Assembly: GCA_026419785.1 (NCBI GenBank)
Contig: JAODTK010005769.1
Span: 124,001-188,000 of the forward strand
Reading direction: 5' to 3'
Length of the DNA stretch: 64,000 nt
Source: Sclerodactyla briareus
Lineage: Eukaryota > Echinodermata > Holothuroidea > Dendrochirotida > Sclerodactylidae
Shown here one piece after another: positions 32,485 through 44,650 of this stretch. Position 1 is the stretch's first letter, and every line of letters begins with the position of its first letter. The position numbers and the translations under genes are program-made. The notes beneath the pieces were generated by a model. It worked only from the letters and a program-made list of their open reading frames with translations. It made no database searches and was not told where the DNA came from.

Positions 32485-32500
32485 CCACACACTGTCATGA
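32430..32500. repeat. CA microsatellite closing the 311-bp array
   Basis: About 60 bases of CA, followed by GTCATGACTGCAAGATTCC, then TTTGACTTCG. The second 311-bp array (62330-62465) ends in the same way, so the microsatellite and this tail belong to the repeat element. Confidence 0.9.
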
Positions 32501-34073
32501 CTGCAAGATTCCTTTGACTTCGTCTAGGAATAAAAACGGGGTATGTATGAGAACATTGAAAATGAAAACAACATGCAGCTGCGCCACCGCTCGTCACATT
32601 GCGTCTGTCCGGGACGCCGAAAAATCGAGAAATAGTCCTATTGTAATTGGGATTTAACCAAAATGTATCCACCCCCCCTTGACGATGATCCCAAGACGAC
32701 TATTGGAAATAGATTGTCTCCATGCCTGATTAGGCATATGATTTAAAATTTATGTACCGGTGGGCGGTATATTCATGTGTTTGTGTCTGAATATGTTCAT
32801 ATTTAGTTTTCAAAGATAACGTAGATATTGGTTACACCCCCGGAAATTATCTAATTGAAAATACCTGAATGAGTCAGCAGAAATCACGTGTATTATATAG
32901 ATTGACTTCCAAGACGGACATCCCTTCCTGTAAATATGTGATTTTCACATTAATCTCGGACATGCATCTATGCAACAACGGAATCCTAACCAATCTATTA
33001 TCACATTTCATTCTTCTACCTTATAGGGCTGGCGTTATAGATATCATCCATACATAGGTGCCAATACGCTAGGAATTAGAGGTTGTACATAAAAAAAAAA
33101 AAAAAAAAAATGGACAACCCACCCACACCGGTACAAAATCAAACACATCAAATGAACAAACACCCCCTGACACCCCTACCCCTTCTAGTGAGGAGGTCAG
33201 GCTAAAAAAAAAAAAAAACACATATAATGGTATAGGATTATATATGGGAAAATGTCGGGCGAATAGATTAATTTGGCAATAGTCATTCGGTCATTGTTTG
33301 AGGATAACAGACTTGATCATGGAATTCGCAGTAGTGATCATGTCTGTTATTGAAGTTAATTAGAACATTGGCTGTTCCGGCTATAGTTACCATTTCTTTG
33401 TATTACGACCAAAACCATCCACATTCTCCCACCCTATCAACATGTTAATACTGTCGCGTCCAGCATCTTACGCATGGTGACTCTTTAGGCCACCACCAAC
33501 CACTACCGCCCATCACCCAACAACATCATCTCGTCTACCCAGCCGTGTTTTGGCTCGATCCCCAAACTACTCAAGGTGCCTCCATTAGTTGCATTAGTTC
33601 TTCTTAGTCATGCGCTATTCAGTAACGGTTGTTTATTGGCGAGCATTTCATGCACCCTCATGCACATACCTTGTTGTCAGGTTTTTTTTCTCTCTAGAGA
33701 AGGGCATATGTGCAGTACCCCATGAGAAATCCACTGATATCAGTACCGCTCCGAGCCGGGTTAGTATAATGGTATGTCATGATTCCTAGATTATCTAGTC
33801 ATATCTTCTTGTGCGCATTCTAATGATACGCTATCACCACGGAAAGTGAGTTCCACTATCAACATCTTTCCGTTGGGTCATCTTGTAAGAGTACTGATAG
33901 GGGTACCAACGCTTCGGTGCGGCCGCTACCAGCAGATTACATTTGCCTGTAGGTTACACAGCTAGTCCAGATACCAATGCCTTTTCAGTATTATGAGCTT
34001 ATGACTTATAGGTCCTCCATCTATCGACACTCTAGGTTTTATCCCCATTAGATAGAACGAACCCTATAGCAAA
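32501..34073. promoter_or_regulatory. 5' flank of SLC22 gene B
   Basis: Presumed promoter-bearing interval between the arrays and the start codon. Poly-A runs lie at 33091-33110 and 33205-33219, with ACCC-rich sequence between them. No clear TATA box is placed. The last 30 bases (CATTAGATAGAA, then CCCTATAGCAAA) are conserved with gene A. A tRNA-like phrase at 33757-33775 lacks a matching second half. Confidence 0.35.
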
Positions 34074-34486
34074 ATGAATTTCGAAGTTTGCCTGAAGGAT
34101 GCCGGATCGTTTGGACGCTTCCAGAAGTGTGCCGTGTGTCTAATGTCTTCACCGGTGTTCGTCTGCGTACTCCAGGTTTTCATACAAGTTTTCTCTGCTG
34201 GGACTAGCGAGCACTGGTGCCGATCGTGGGGAGATGCGCAGTGCGGGAAGGACGTCCCCGCTTGGCCCTGTGAATTACTGAAGCGGAATCTCTCTGTACC
34301 GGTTACGTCTGATCCCGACGGAGCGAAAAACTTCGAGAAGTGTCTTAAATACGATGTCACTGGAGTGGATGTCGACGAGGCGTTAGTTGCAGGGGTGTAT
34401 TCGAAGAATAACGCTTCGCCGATTGTTCCTTGCGACGAGGGATGGTACAGACACCATGCCATTTTCCTAGTACGGTTGTAATAGAC
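34074..34486 (+). CDS. SLC22 gene B, exon 1
   Basis: Start ATGAATTTCGAAG at 34074, a choice supported by homology with gene A and the relic exon. The protein begins MNFEVCLKDAGSFGRFQKC, the SLC22 N-terminus (F--L---G-FGRFQ). Membrane segment 1 (about residues 21-42) follows, then a large extracellular loop with WCRSWGDAQCGKD, two N-glycosylation sites (NLS about residue 72; NNAS about residue 114), CLKYDV and CDEGW. Near 34449-34466 an extra base and a missing base shift the frame; corrected, it ends F-PSTVVID directly at a GTAAGT donor (34487). That is the family motif before E/D-LVC in exon 2. As read, it runs to a stop at 34479-34481. Confidence 0.85.
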
Positions 34487-35430
34487 GTAAGTACACTAAA
34501 AGTCCTAAGGAGTACGTCTTCGGACTGACTTGAGAGCCGCCCAGTAATTGGCTCGACAATTGTTGAGATACAATAATTTAATCATGGACACCAAGAATAC
34601 CCTGGCGTTGCAGCCATAAGTAACGTATATATGCTTATTTGAATTAAAAACGTTGGCACAAGCGTCTTTAATCATTTGAACGTTAAATATGGTTAGCCCA
34701 GAAAGATAACTGGGGTCGCTTTTATCGAGATAGGTTTGCATAAATTGATTTCATTGCATTTCCCGGCTATTTGGAATATGCTGAATCCATGGTTCCATTT
34801 TCCGACATTGTTTTATGGCAGCCATTTTAGAATTTCAAAATTACCGCCATCTCTTATAGAAACATGATCATAACTCCAGTTATAGCACCTACAACGGCAA
34901 TTAGTGACTAACAGAATGTTGTCGGTACGGTCAATCTAATGTAAATCCCCAGCACCCAGGCTACTGCCGGTTTCATCGGAAAATAACGAATCATCCTATC
35001 TCACAAGTTTGGGAACGTCTTTAGTCTACCATGCGTTACATTGAACAGGGTGTACGATTCTTTGTGCAAACGGGATAGCGGCTGTTAGCAGTTGGAGGGA
35101 AATGGGGAGATTGTAACACCAATTTGTCATGTAAGTAGATTCATGACCGCCAGCATATACAACAACTTGCATGTATCGACTACCTACCACTGAGGGATTC
35201 GGCAGTAGAAGGCAGTATATATATATGTATTTCACGTCAATGATTATGAAGTCGACTGAATAACACTTATGTGATTGAACGACGCAGATTGATTTTGGGT
35301 GCCTCGTACCAAGAAGCATGATTCAGGCACTGACTCATCCAATGAGTCAAAACTCGTTTTGGGTTTTTCGGTTCATCAGAACTCTCTACATGTTCTTTAA
35401 GTTACAACCTCTCACATCGTCAGCTGGAAC
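34487..35430. other. Gene B intron 1, first part
   Basis: AT-rich, with no recognised element. A short TA run lies at 35216-35227. Confidence 0.5.
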
Positions 35431-35439
35431 GTAATGCAT

Positions 35440-37640
35440 TTTTAATGATTTCCTATTCAAACCAGCCATACTACATATCCTAAATATCTCACGTTGTACC
35501 AGGGTCTAAGCATTACCTTCTTCATCTTAGTCGCTAGCTCCATCCTGCATGCTGTAATCACAACAGATCTCACAAAAGATGCATTTGCATAGAGGCGTGT
35601 ACACCAGATCGTTTTTCCTTCAGGAGATTTGTGTGTCCATGCAATTTCGTTTTGTATCCACATTTCACCAATCCGCGACAGCCTTGAGGCAGGGGGACTG
35701 ATCAACCTACTGGCTGGAATGTTTCCATCAATTCTTCCCATCCATCGTTACCTCTGAACTTGAGACCTGCTTCGCTGATGTGTACATGATTTGTCACGAG
35801 CGCATACGTAGTTGACTATCATTATATGTGCAGCAACGCGGCTGTTGTCGGTGGCAGTTGTTCTCCCTCGTTTTGCTTCAACGTGGAATACTCCCACCAG
35901 CATCGGGATATTGTTCATCCTGCATACATCTAGAGGACAGAGAAACTTTTCAGAAATACCGTTTGCACTGTAGTTGTCCCGAGACTTGTGAAGAATTTCA
36001 TAACTGGGTCATTGTCTTGTGATTTAATCTCTGTATCCACCTCTTCTTTCCTATTCGGGAATTTGCCATCCATTCAGTAACCTGAGAAAATTTTGGTGCA
36101 CACCATTGAGACCTATGCATTTCACTCGCAACTAAATCCACCAACAGCATTAGCACATCTGTGTAGGGCGAATTGACTGTGAATTCTCTCAAAGTCGTAT
36201 CATGCACGGTAATCCAACACATGGATTGGCATGAGAATAACCGCCTCTTCGTGGTCAAGTTTGACGGTATCGTCTGATAGCTGGAAGCTGCTCTTCACTT
36301 TAGCCTCGGATCCTTTGACTACAACGACCTTCATCTGATGACCCTTTACTTCTGAACTAATACTTCTCCGAATTCATGTGTGCCCGAAGACTGTATTTTC
36401 TTCTTAGATACATTGTTCATCGCCATGCCTTTGTAAATGTCCTACTCGACTGGCTTTCTCTTGTTCCGAGTCAGTCCTTGGCCTGCACGTAAGTGATTCT
36501 CCGACGTCGTACCCATCACTACTCTCCCTCCTGAGAACGAACACATCAGCCAAGTCACCGGACACCTTCATTCCTGGTTCAATTGTGAGAGCCCGTACCT
36601 CAACCATGGCGTCAATGATGGCTACCGTTCCCAGTGGTAGGAGCTTGGAGCATTCTCACCTTGTTTGTACTCTTCCATCCGGGTTTTCAGCTCCGTCATT
36701 ATTTCAGACTTGTCTCTCGGTATCAGTAAAGTAGCACCAATAGTAAACAGAGAGCGCGGGACAACAGAAAGCTCGTAGTGTCATTGTTGTTTTAAGGCTA
36801 TGTTCGGGTCGGCGTGTTCTGTATCATGAAAATTATGGACAGAGGATCCCTTTTCTCCTGGTAACCTAATCACTATGTTTTCAGTTTGGATTTTGTCATT
36901 TATCCCATATACGCTTCCCTGCCCATCTTCAGAGAGGCTGTCCATCATCTTGAAGCGTTTGTACGAATCAACCCCTTCTGACTCCCATTGAGTATATCAG
37001 TCTTCGCTGATTCGGGATCAGGACGGAAAACAAATGTGGTGTGTCATCAGTGAATGAATTTCCCCCATCGTGTTTGATGATGCCCACTTTCATTTCAGTT
37101 TCTCTACATTGGTGGCATGATGGGAATTGGAGTATTTATGCCAGTTAGGCAGTGGTGCTCTAGCTTCTGTGTTGTGGATAGTTTGGAAGCTCTAAAAGCA
37201 GTCACTCAATCCCTGTACAAGTAGGCACAATGGCTAACACCCTATCCAAACCATCGTTCGGTTTGTGGAGTCTAACAAGTACGGACTTCAGATCCTTGAT
37301 CCACTGTTCCAGTGCCTGGTCCGACAGCAGAGCGATGAACTGGACATTGTTCTTGCTGACACAGGAATTACCATCCTGTAGTGTCTGCCACCCCTTTTCA
37401 TCTTCAATTTTTCCGTTCAGCTGTCCCATATGCGATAGGTATACTGGGATCATTCTGGCATACCTAGGCCTATACAGGTCAAACTGGAAAAAATACTTCA
37501 CTTGATCAGCAAGATATGAATAAGAAGTTAGCAAAAATGAGGGCGTTACAGTGGGTGCGGTAAGCGTCCCCTGTTCGGGCGCGAAGAGAAACGCCCCAAC
37601 ACAACTCCCCCCGTGACAGTCTGGCACAGGTGGGAGGGGG
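35440..37640 (-). pseudogene. Transposon-like multi-copy invertebrate gene, frame-shifted
   Basis: Minus-strand pieces in order. At 37627-37202: FFQFDLYRPRYARMIPVYLS, then DQALEQWIKDLKSV, LVRLHKPNDGLDR. At 37140-36780: KVGIIKHDGG-SFTDDTPHL. At 36250-36150: FTVNSPYTDVLMLLVDL. At 36000-35830: LPPTTAALLH. At about 35740-35600: NDGWEEL, GCRGLVKCGYKTKL. I recall this set (F-YDR--YARYLPVY; H-DTDVL-LL; LPPT-AA; a tryptophan box; a cysteine-rich C-terminal cluster) from a large uncharacterised family repeated in cnidarian, mollusc and echinoderm genomes. The S/H-P-x-TDVL segment suggests a PIN/FEN-like nuclease fold, which is inference. Many indels break the frame. Antisense in intron 1 of gene B. 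Confidence 0.6.
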
Positions 37641-37654
37641 GTGACTAATAGTTG

Positions 37655-38020
37655 AGGTAATTTGACGCGCAGAGTTTAGGGGTGGCGGTTTGAATCTGCA
37701 CTTGCATAATACAGTGGTAAATAAAATGTTATTACTCAAAAAGTGAGAGGAACATTTCATGACAGCATCCCCACTCCACCTACACAACTCCCAGACTAAC
37801 AGACTACCAGATTCAACTTACGTTTTTTAATGGAAACAACTTCCAATTGTTTGGAATTAGGAGCCGCAGTGATAGTTGTTGAAGTAACAACATAAACAGA
37901 GTCGTGCCTGATCTAATACCTAGCGAATTTCCCGACCATAACAAGGAACACAATTGATATTTACGATACAAAGGACCGAGAAACTGGGTCCAATGTGTGC
38001 AGCGACTGTGGAAAGGTGCT
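37655..38020 (+). repeat. Interspersed repeat, copy 1
   Basis: Matches 39745-40310 in the same orientation: GGCGGTTTGA, TTGCATAATA-AGTG, AATGTTATTACT, CATGACAGCATCCCCACTCC, then AATTG-TTGGAAT, GAGCC-GCAGT, CTAGCG-TTCCCGACC and GGTCCAA-TGTG. The two copies differ by indels and an extra ~200 bases in the second. The family is unknown. Confidence 0.75.
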
Positions 38021-38339
38021 CGTAGCTTATGGAATTAGTGCTTCGCTCATTTTCCGACAGATAAACGGCCATTTGTAATCCATGATGGCCGCATGGAGTT
38101 TTGTTGATGGTAATGTAACCATTGGATCCGTTGGTGCTAACAGCATGATGGTCGTCCTAACCATCATGGGCCGCATGTGCTCTCTAGGAAGAAGTTTTGT
38201 GATATTTCCCCGGAAAATGGCGGCCATTTCAAATTTCCAAAATGCAGCCATAACCTTTTCGAAAAAAAAAAAAACATTTTCGGATCCAGCATATCCAAAA
38301 TAGCCATAATATGCCATATAACCAAGTATGCAAGCCACT

Positions 38340-38885
38340 CTCAGATCGCCCATTTTTCGGACACATGTACCCCCACTACCATGTGAAGGTCATGGTCAAA
38401 GGTCATTAAAATGGAATAATAGGCTATTGTGGGGAATGCTTTGTGTGATCTTTGATGCTGTGGCATCTCACTCACAAAGGGACCAATAAGCAAGCCTCAA
38501 ATGCTTTTGGCTCTCGACATTACTGCATGGATGTTAACCAACTTAGGTACAGTAATCATTGACTTAGGTACAGTCATCATCTTCGACCCATTTGCGAATG
38601 CAATGTATATGTCAAGATATGCCATCGTTTAAAATCGACCCAATTTTTCATTCTTCTTGATGAATGTTGAACCAACGCTTTTCAGGTGACCATGAATGTG
38701 GGTGACACCTTGACCTCATGAAGGTCAAGGTCAAAAGTCAATCAAAAAAGGCACAATGGGACTTTGTTAAGTTTTGCCTCTTTGTCCACAATATTGAGTA
38801 TTTGATGGATGTTGACCAAACTTGGGAACAGTGATTGTTGCTGATGGGGCATCTTTGACTTTATTTATAGGTCCACGATCATATG
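38340..38885 (+). repeat. Degenerate GGTCA-rich tandem repeat
   Basis: Two loose units with phrases CATGTGAAGGTCATGGTCAA, AGGTCATTAAAATGG, then GGATGTT-ACCAA-CTT and GGTACAGT. The second unit has TTGACCTCATGAAGGTCAAG. It has many nuclear-receptor-like half-sites but no fixed spacing. It adjoins the SINE that follows. Confidence 0.55.
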
Positions 38886-38888
38886 GAG

Positions 38889-39200
38889 ATCGAATTAGCT
38901 CGGTCGGTAGAGCTTAAGACTGGTGATCGAAAGGTTGCGTGTTCGAATCCAATGACCGATCAACTGTACCCTTGGGCAAGGTACTTTGTCTCAATTTGCC
39001 TCACCCCACCCAGGCGATAATTGGGAAACCTGTGAGGAATTTGAGTACAATCTGCGCCTACAATGGCATCAACTTATACTCTCCGGGAATGTCGGAGAGC
39101 GTGTCAGTTCCTGTGATCGGAGGTAAATATATGTAAAGCGCTTTGAGAACGTCTACGACGTTGGAAAGCGCTATATAAGCATGCAGATTATTATTATTAG
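38889..39200 (+). mobile_element. tRNA-derived SINE, plus-strand copy
   Basis: Box A TTAGCTCGGTCGGTAGAG at 38893, box B GGTTGCGTGTTCGAATCC at 38933, body GCCTCACCCCACCCAGGCGA, tail AAGCGCTTTGAGAACGTCTA, then GGAAAGCGCTATATAAG and a short ATT repeat. Nearly full length and about 85-90% like the copy at 30310-30643 by eye. It is not a functional tRNA gene: no acceptor stem pairs across the head. Confidence 0.9.
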
Positions 39201-39744
39201 TCAATCTTGGCCCGTGAGTTTCATCTGCATTGCAGAGGCAAAAAAACACTACAGAAAACACATGTATCGTTGCGTGTGTTGCCTCTTCACATGCTTCACC
39301 TATTTGTAATGAAAATACATTGTCATTGAGAATAGGAGGCCAGTAAATCATTAGTTGTGTTAGACGGAAATCCATTATCACTATGCATGCAGAGTGTGAA
39401 TCGTCGCGTGTGCTTTGGCACCCACTGAAACCAACCAATGGAACCAACGAGATAATGTCTTATGTACTCTTACTGTTAACGACATGGGTTTTTTAATAGT
39501 CACGGCAAAAGTACCCGCGAAAGTACACACTGATATTCGATCATGGGGAAGTTAATATAATAAATAATTCATATTTTATGACGTGTATATCGGCTATAAA
39601 ACAGCAGTAGAACTTAGATATAGCACAGGGCATGGTTCCCAAGCCTATACCACTAAGGCCTATTGTAACAGAGCCTAAGTTGATGTGACGCGTGTCTGAG
39701 TCACTTTATTTTCGCTGGCTCTCTCTTGAATTGTCCTGCCTGGG

Positions 39745-40310
39745 TTTAGGGGGGCGGTTTGACATCGGGAATTGCATAATATAGTGATAAAGCAAATGTT
39801 ATTACTAAAAAAAGTGGAGAACATTCCATGACAGCATCCCCACTCCGCCTCCAAAACTTATGGAATGAAAAATAATTTCTCACGAACAACCATATCAACT
39901 CTAGTAGCCGACGCGGATAGACTAGAGGGACCTACGCACATGTGAGCAGAGAAAATACTGAACAAGATGGTCAATGACTCAGTTGATACTAGAAAATACT
40001 TCCTGCTGTGATTACCGATATGTCTCAAGCGTGTGCAACTCCTGAACCTCCACACTTCTTGACTCCAGATTTGTTAGACTGATTTTGTTGGTGGAACAAC
40101 TACAAATTGGTTGGAATCTGGAGCCCGCAGTATAGTAGTTGGAAGGAATCGGAAACTACTGGCAGATCGCCCAGACTGTGTACACAAGTGATTCACACTA
40201 TTACGGCGTGTGTCTGATTTAATCCCTAGCGTGATTCCCGACCCTAACTAGTAACACGATCAATCATTTACGATACGAAGAATCGAGCACTAGGTCCAAG
40301 TGTGCATTGC
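39745..40310 (+). repeat. Interspersed repeat, copy 2
   Basis: Second copy of the 37655-38020 repeat; see that entry for shared blocks. The middle (39850-40075) is not in copy 1 and may be an insertion or a lost part. Confidence 0.75.
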
Positions 40311-40739
40311 CTGAGCCGAGCGTGCTCGGTTGCTGAGGAATCCAGTGGTTTGCTCATTTGCAGTCATTTTCAGTCCGATGAATCTAACAGTAGACCGAGG
40401 TTACTGGAGGTTATTTCATGTGACAAAATTTGCGTACCGGTAATTGCTTGCAAATGCTAAAGATCATCAGATTTAGTGAAGATTGTAGGTGTAGTCTTCT
40501 GATGGTTGGCGAGTTTAAGGGTAAAGTTTTTTTCATTGTCACAGGAAGTCATAAAGGTGTCTAATTTGCATATACTTAGTCCTTCAAGTGCAGATTTGAT
40601 GGAAAATTGATTGTTAAAAAATGACATCTAGTTGAATGTAGGCCCCAGCCTATTGGTGTAGAAATGATGCATCATCAGATAGATAACTGACGGTGGTAAC
40701 TGTGTCTAAAACCGTTATATCATCCTATTTTGCAATGTT

Positions 40740-43700
40740 TATTTTTTTTTTTTGTTTTTTTAACAATGACCTGAGAAGGGCGAACCCATAATCGTCCTAA
40801 CAAAAGTCAACCCCTCAAGCCAAGGACTAAAAGAGAGGAGAGATCCGCTTGTTGATTCTACTCTTGAACCCTGGAGGTCCAATCATGAGGAAAACATCCC
40901 GAGGAAGCCTATTCCAGGCACGCGAAGTGCGAAAAAAAGAGCGAGCATAAGGTTTCGGTGCGATACGTGGAAGATGCAGCTACCGAAACGGGTGGCTGGA
41001 ATGAATACGAGCGAGTATGGCGAGTACCCTCGATTAACTGGAGGACACATACAATCCCCAAGCTCAGAAGAACATTGACCATAAATAACGGTAAGAGGCA
41101 GATAGATGATACAGATCTGTCGATGGTATGAATAGAGACTTCAGTGAGGAGGTAAGATGATCATCGATGATGATTCGGATGGCCTGTCTCCGGATACGAC
41201 AAGGACACACTAGCGAGGATTGGCGAAGCCCCACCCAAAATAATTGGCACCAATTCCATTAGGGAGCGAATTTTGGGGTTTGTAAGCAGAAGTCGCTGTT
41301 GTGGGGTGACGTAGTTAATTTCCTTGTGCTTGAAATACGAAGCCCAACTTTCTAGAACAATTATAAAGCGAGAGACTTGTATGGGAGTTCCAGGAAAGGT
41401 TGTCGCTGATTTCCATACCAAGGATATTAAGAGAAGTGACTGAGGGAGATTCGTCAGCCATAAACTGAGCTGGTGCATCAAAACACGACGGCCGACCAGA
41501 AATCAGCAAGTTCTTTCGATTTTTTAGATTGGTTGAGGTACCACAATTAAAAGCAGTTGTGCCCCCCCGTGCAGTGCCCCAAGTTCAAAATGAATGAAGA
41601 TCATTATTCATCTGATTGGCAACTAGGGAACGTTGTAGATAAATCGGTTCCGCTTCCGGTGGCGGAGGAAACCACAGAGAGTTGTGAAGGGTAGAATCAT
41701 CATCATCACAAAATTAGTGCATACTATTAGGAGGTAGAAGCTAAGAAAAGAGATCATTGCATGAAAAATGAGAAAAGAGTGTAGGAGAAGAAAACACAAC
41801 CTGAGGAACCACCACAATGATTACTGAAGGTCTCGGAAGAGCAAACCATCACCCCTAACAGAGATAGAGCGACAAGTATGAAAGAAAAAAACTGCAGTCC
41901 AATAGTTTTTAGAAGGGGGCTGAAACCAAATGAGGTAAATTTTGGCAAGGAGTTCCGGCGTGGCCAAACACGGTCAAGAAAGTCCTTAGCGATATCAGGG
42001 CAATAGCCCTACTTTCAAACCGAAAAACTCAATGGCTTGGGCCCACTGTTTGGTGACAAAAGATAGTAAGGATCACCGTAAATCGCGGCCATGCCGGAAA
42101 CCATACTGGTGGTCACTGATGAGAGAGTGAAAATAAAGAAAGTTCAAAACATCTGTTGTAACTATAGTTGCCATAACTTTGGAGAGGAACGAGGTGATGG
42201 CAATCGGCCTGTATTGGAGGGGTTGGAATTTGTCACCACCCTTTAGGAAGGGACGGGCATAGACATGAGCCAGTTGTCCACAAATACAGAAGGGTAAGCA
42301 TCCCTAGAATAAAACCAAAGGGCGGGTAAAGCTGCTAAGGATAGGCGCAAGTTCGGGGGGCACAACTTCAGGAGGACTATATAGGGGAGTGCCATCAGGA
42401 CCAAATGCTTTATTAATGTCTAATTTATTGAGTGTTTTTGGGGCGGGACCATGCGATAGTGAAAACAACACCATCCAGACGTTTCATTCAATTCAACAAA
42501 AGCTGGCCAAAAGATGGAGGAGGCATTAGCATCGTGTTCATAGTGGAAATTAGAATAGAATAGCTCGGAAAAAGTATTGGCTTTTAGAGGTGTGGCAATC
42601 ACTAAGCCAATAGAGCCCTCAGAATGTTTGTCCAGCGGAGGGAATTTGGAAGTAACAGACGTTCTGGGACACACATATTTGGCCATCTACCAAAATGAAC
42701 GACTACCAGAAGGGCAGGATGAAAGTTTATATTAGCATACGTGAAATAAAAGAATTTTTTGCCCTCAATCGCTAAGTCCCTCGATCAGCGAGCAACATAC
42801 GAGCAGTAACATAGGCTTGACGGGATTCAGGTGAAGGAGAAGATAGCCCAAAGCTCGATAAGTCGTTCTTCGCCTTCTCACTGGACGGGCAGTAGTACAG
42901 TGATGGTTGAACTCATGATAGTGATGAAGAGGAGCCTGATCTTAAAGTGTACGGAATAAAAGTGTTTTCCTAGTTCATTCGCTAAAAGAAAATTTCCGAA
43001 ATAAGCAGAAGCAAGGTAGCGTGGGGGGGGGGGGGGGGGGGGGGGTCAATCTGAGACGTGGTGACGTGGTGTTCAAACACTTCACAATCATCCCAAGGGA
43101 ATACTGAAAAAAATCCCCGAAGACCAAACCAGTTCAGCTTTGGTTGTTCCAGAGTTTCTATCTTCTCTGCCTGTTTGGTGGGGAGCTTGCATATATTTGA
43201 GTATAGATTTGAATTGAGACAGGGTAATAGTCAATGGTCATAGACCATATGTGCATAGAAACAGTTGCTGGACTTACTGAAATAAGGTTGCGGAGTAGTG
43301 CGAAGAGATTCGCAACAAAGTTAGCAGAGTCCGAGCCCTACTGGGATACGGGGTGGGAGATTTATGGAGCTGGTTTAGACCATTGGGTAAAAGCCAAATA
43401 CATCATCTTTCGACACCAGCGTTCTAATCAGAGCCGGTATAGTGTATGAGCCATTCTTCTTCGTTAATGCAATGGCACATTATCACCCAGTATAGCAATT
43501 CATTCACACGGTCCGTTATAATATAATAAATCGTTGAATTAGTACTTCAACAGCAGAGGTGAGATATTGCAGATTAGAGCCTCATGATATTACATTTGGT
43601 TGGGAAATTGGATTGGGCAACGGTAAACACAACCTAACACCTTAGTCAAGCGAGGAAGAAAGACTTTGAGCCAAGAAGTTTGAAAGAGTCATCACAACAA

Positions 43701-44650
43701 CAGAGATCAATTCAGTAAGGGGCGGGGGCTGACAAGGGTGCTGGAGTGGAACAAAGGCGCAACACGCAACTCCATCCTTAAAAATGAAACAATCATGGAA
43801 GGTATAGTTGGGGACAACTGGAGATGTGGGTTCAATCAAGAGGTGATTTAAATCTGTGTTCCGTTACCAAAAAAAGTAGATGAGGATGCTGACGCAATGA
43901 GGAGTTGGTGGACAGGGTTGAGATTGCGTGAAGACCGCGTATATTCGCGAAAGAGAAAAGAAAAGAGAGCACCTAGAATGCACCGTGAAGGGGCTCATAG
44001 GTGTCCGTATGAGAAACTACCTGTGAAAATAAACCATGATAAGTAGTAAGAAAGGGGAGGAACAAAAGGTGGGGGGGGGGGGGCGAAAGTGGAAAACAAC
44101 CCCCCACGTGATCGCAAGCCAACCCAACAAAGACTAATATTCGGAGAGCACGAGCACTGAACACTTCGAGTTGGCTCGAGTGGTCACACCAAAACCCCGA
44201 ACACACCCGACAAAAAAACCCGACTAGGGGGACACCATAGTCGCGAATAGAGCGAGGAGGGGGTTCTCGGCAATTTTACTAATACGTACTTACGCCAGAG
44301 ATGAAAAGCAAAGCCTCCCCAGGCGCATACACCCGGGGTTCGGTGCCGGGGACGCTGCAAAACTATCCTACGGGCAGGCCTGCAAGCAGCAAGCAGCGCA
44401 CCAAACCGACTAAAAAAAACCACCTTAATACCATCCTCATGCCCCCGAGAAAAAAGAAACCATGGTATCAAGGGCGAAAACCGTGGGTAAAGCAACATGA
44501 CCCTCTTCCAGGGTCCTCAGAAGACCCGGCAACCGAACCCCGAGAGCACTTGGAATGAGCAAAATGTTTACAAAGCCAAGAGGGCCTGAAACGCACAGAG
44601 CATCACTAAAGGAGAAGGCAAAAAAACCCAAAGGGTCAAGCGGTGTTAAC
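40740..44650 (-). mobile_element. Nearly complete minus-strand non-LTR retrotransposon with poly(A) tail
   Basis: Read on the minus strand: a 5' region near 44650, endonuclease-like pieces (TFHDCFIFKDGVAC near 43800, LTELISV, VLGCVYRCPIQFPN near 43630), a linker (FGPDGTPLYSPPEVVPPELA near 42370), reverse transcriptase (PIAITSFLSKVMAT near 42180, LLAKIYL-FGFSP near 41930, FADD-like FCDDDDSTLHN near 41695), LISGRPSCFD, LGMEISDNLSWNSHTS near 41430, PQQRLLL, GGASPILASVSL near 41220. A C-terminal block (REVFPDD-like, FKSRINKR) lies near 40900-40830. It ends in a T-rich tract at 40741-40765, the poly(A) tail on the minus strand. Stops and indels abound. A 23-base G run (43022-43046) interrupts it. 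It lies antisense in intron 1 of gene B. Confidence 0.85.

Noticed and set aside
33757-33830. tRNA-like phrase GGGTTAGTATAATGGT
   Set aside because: It resembles the 5' half of an Asp/Glu tRNA, but no B box (GGTTCGANTCC) or acceptor-stem pairing follows at the right distance.
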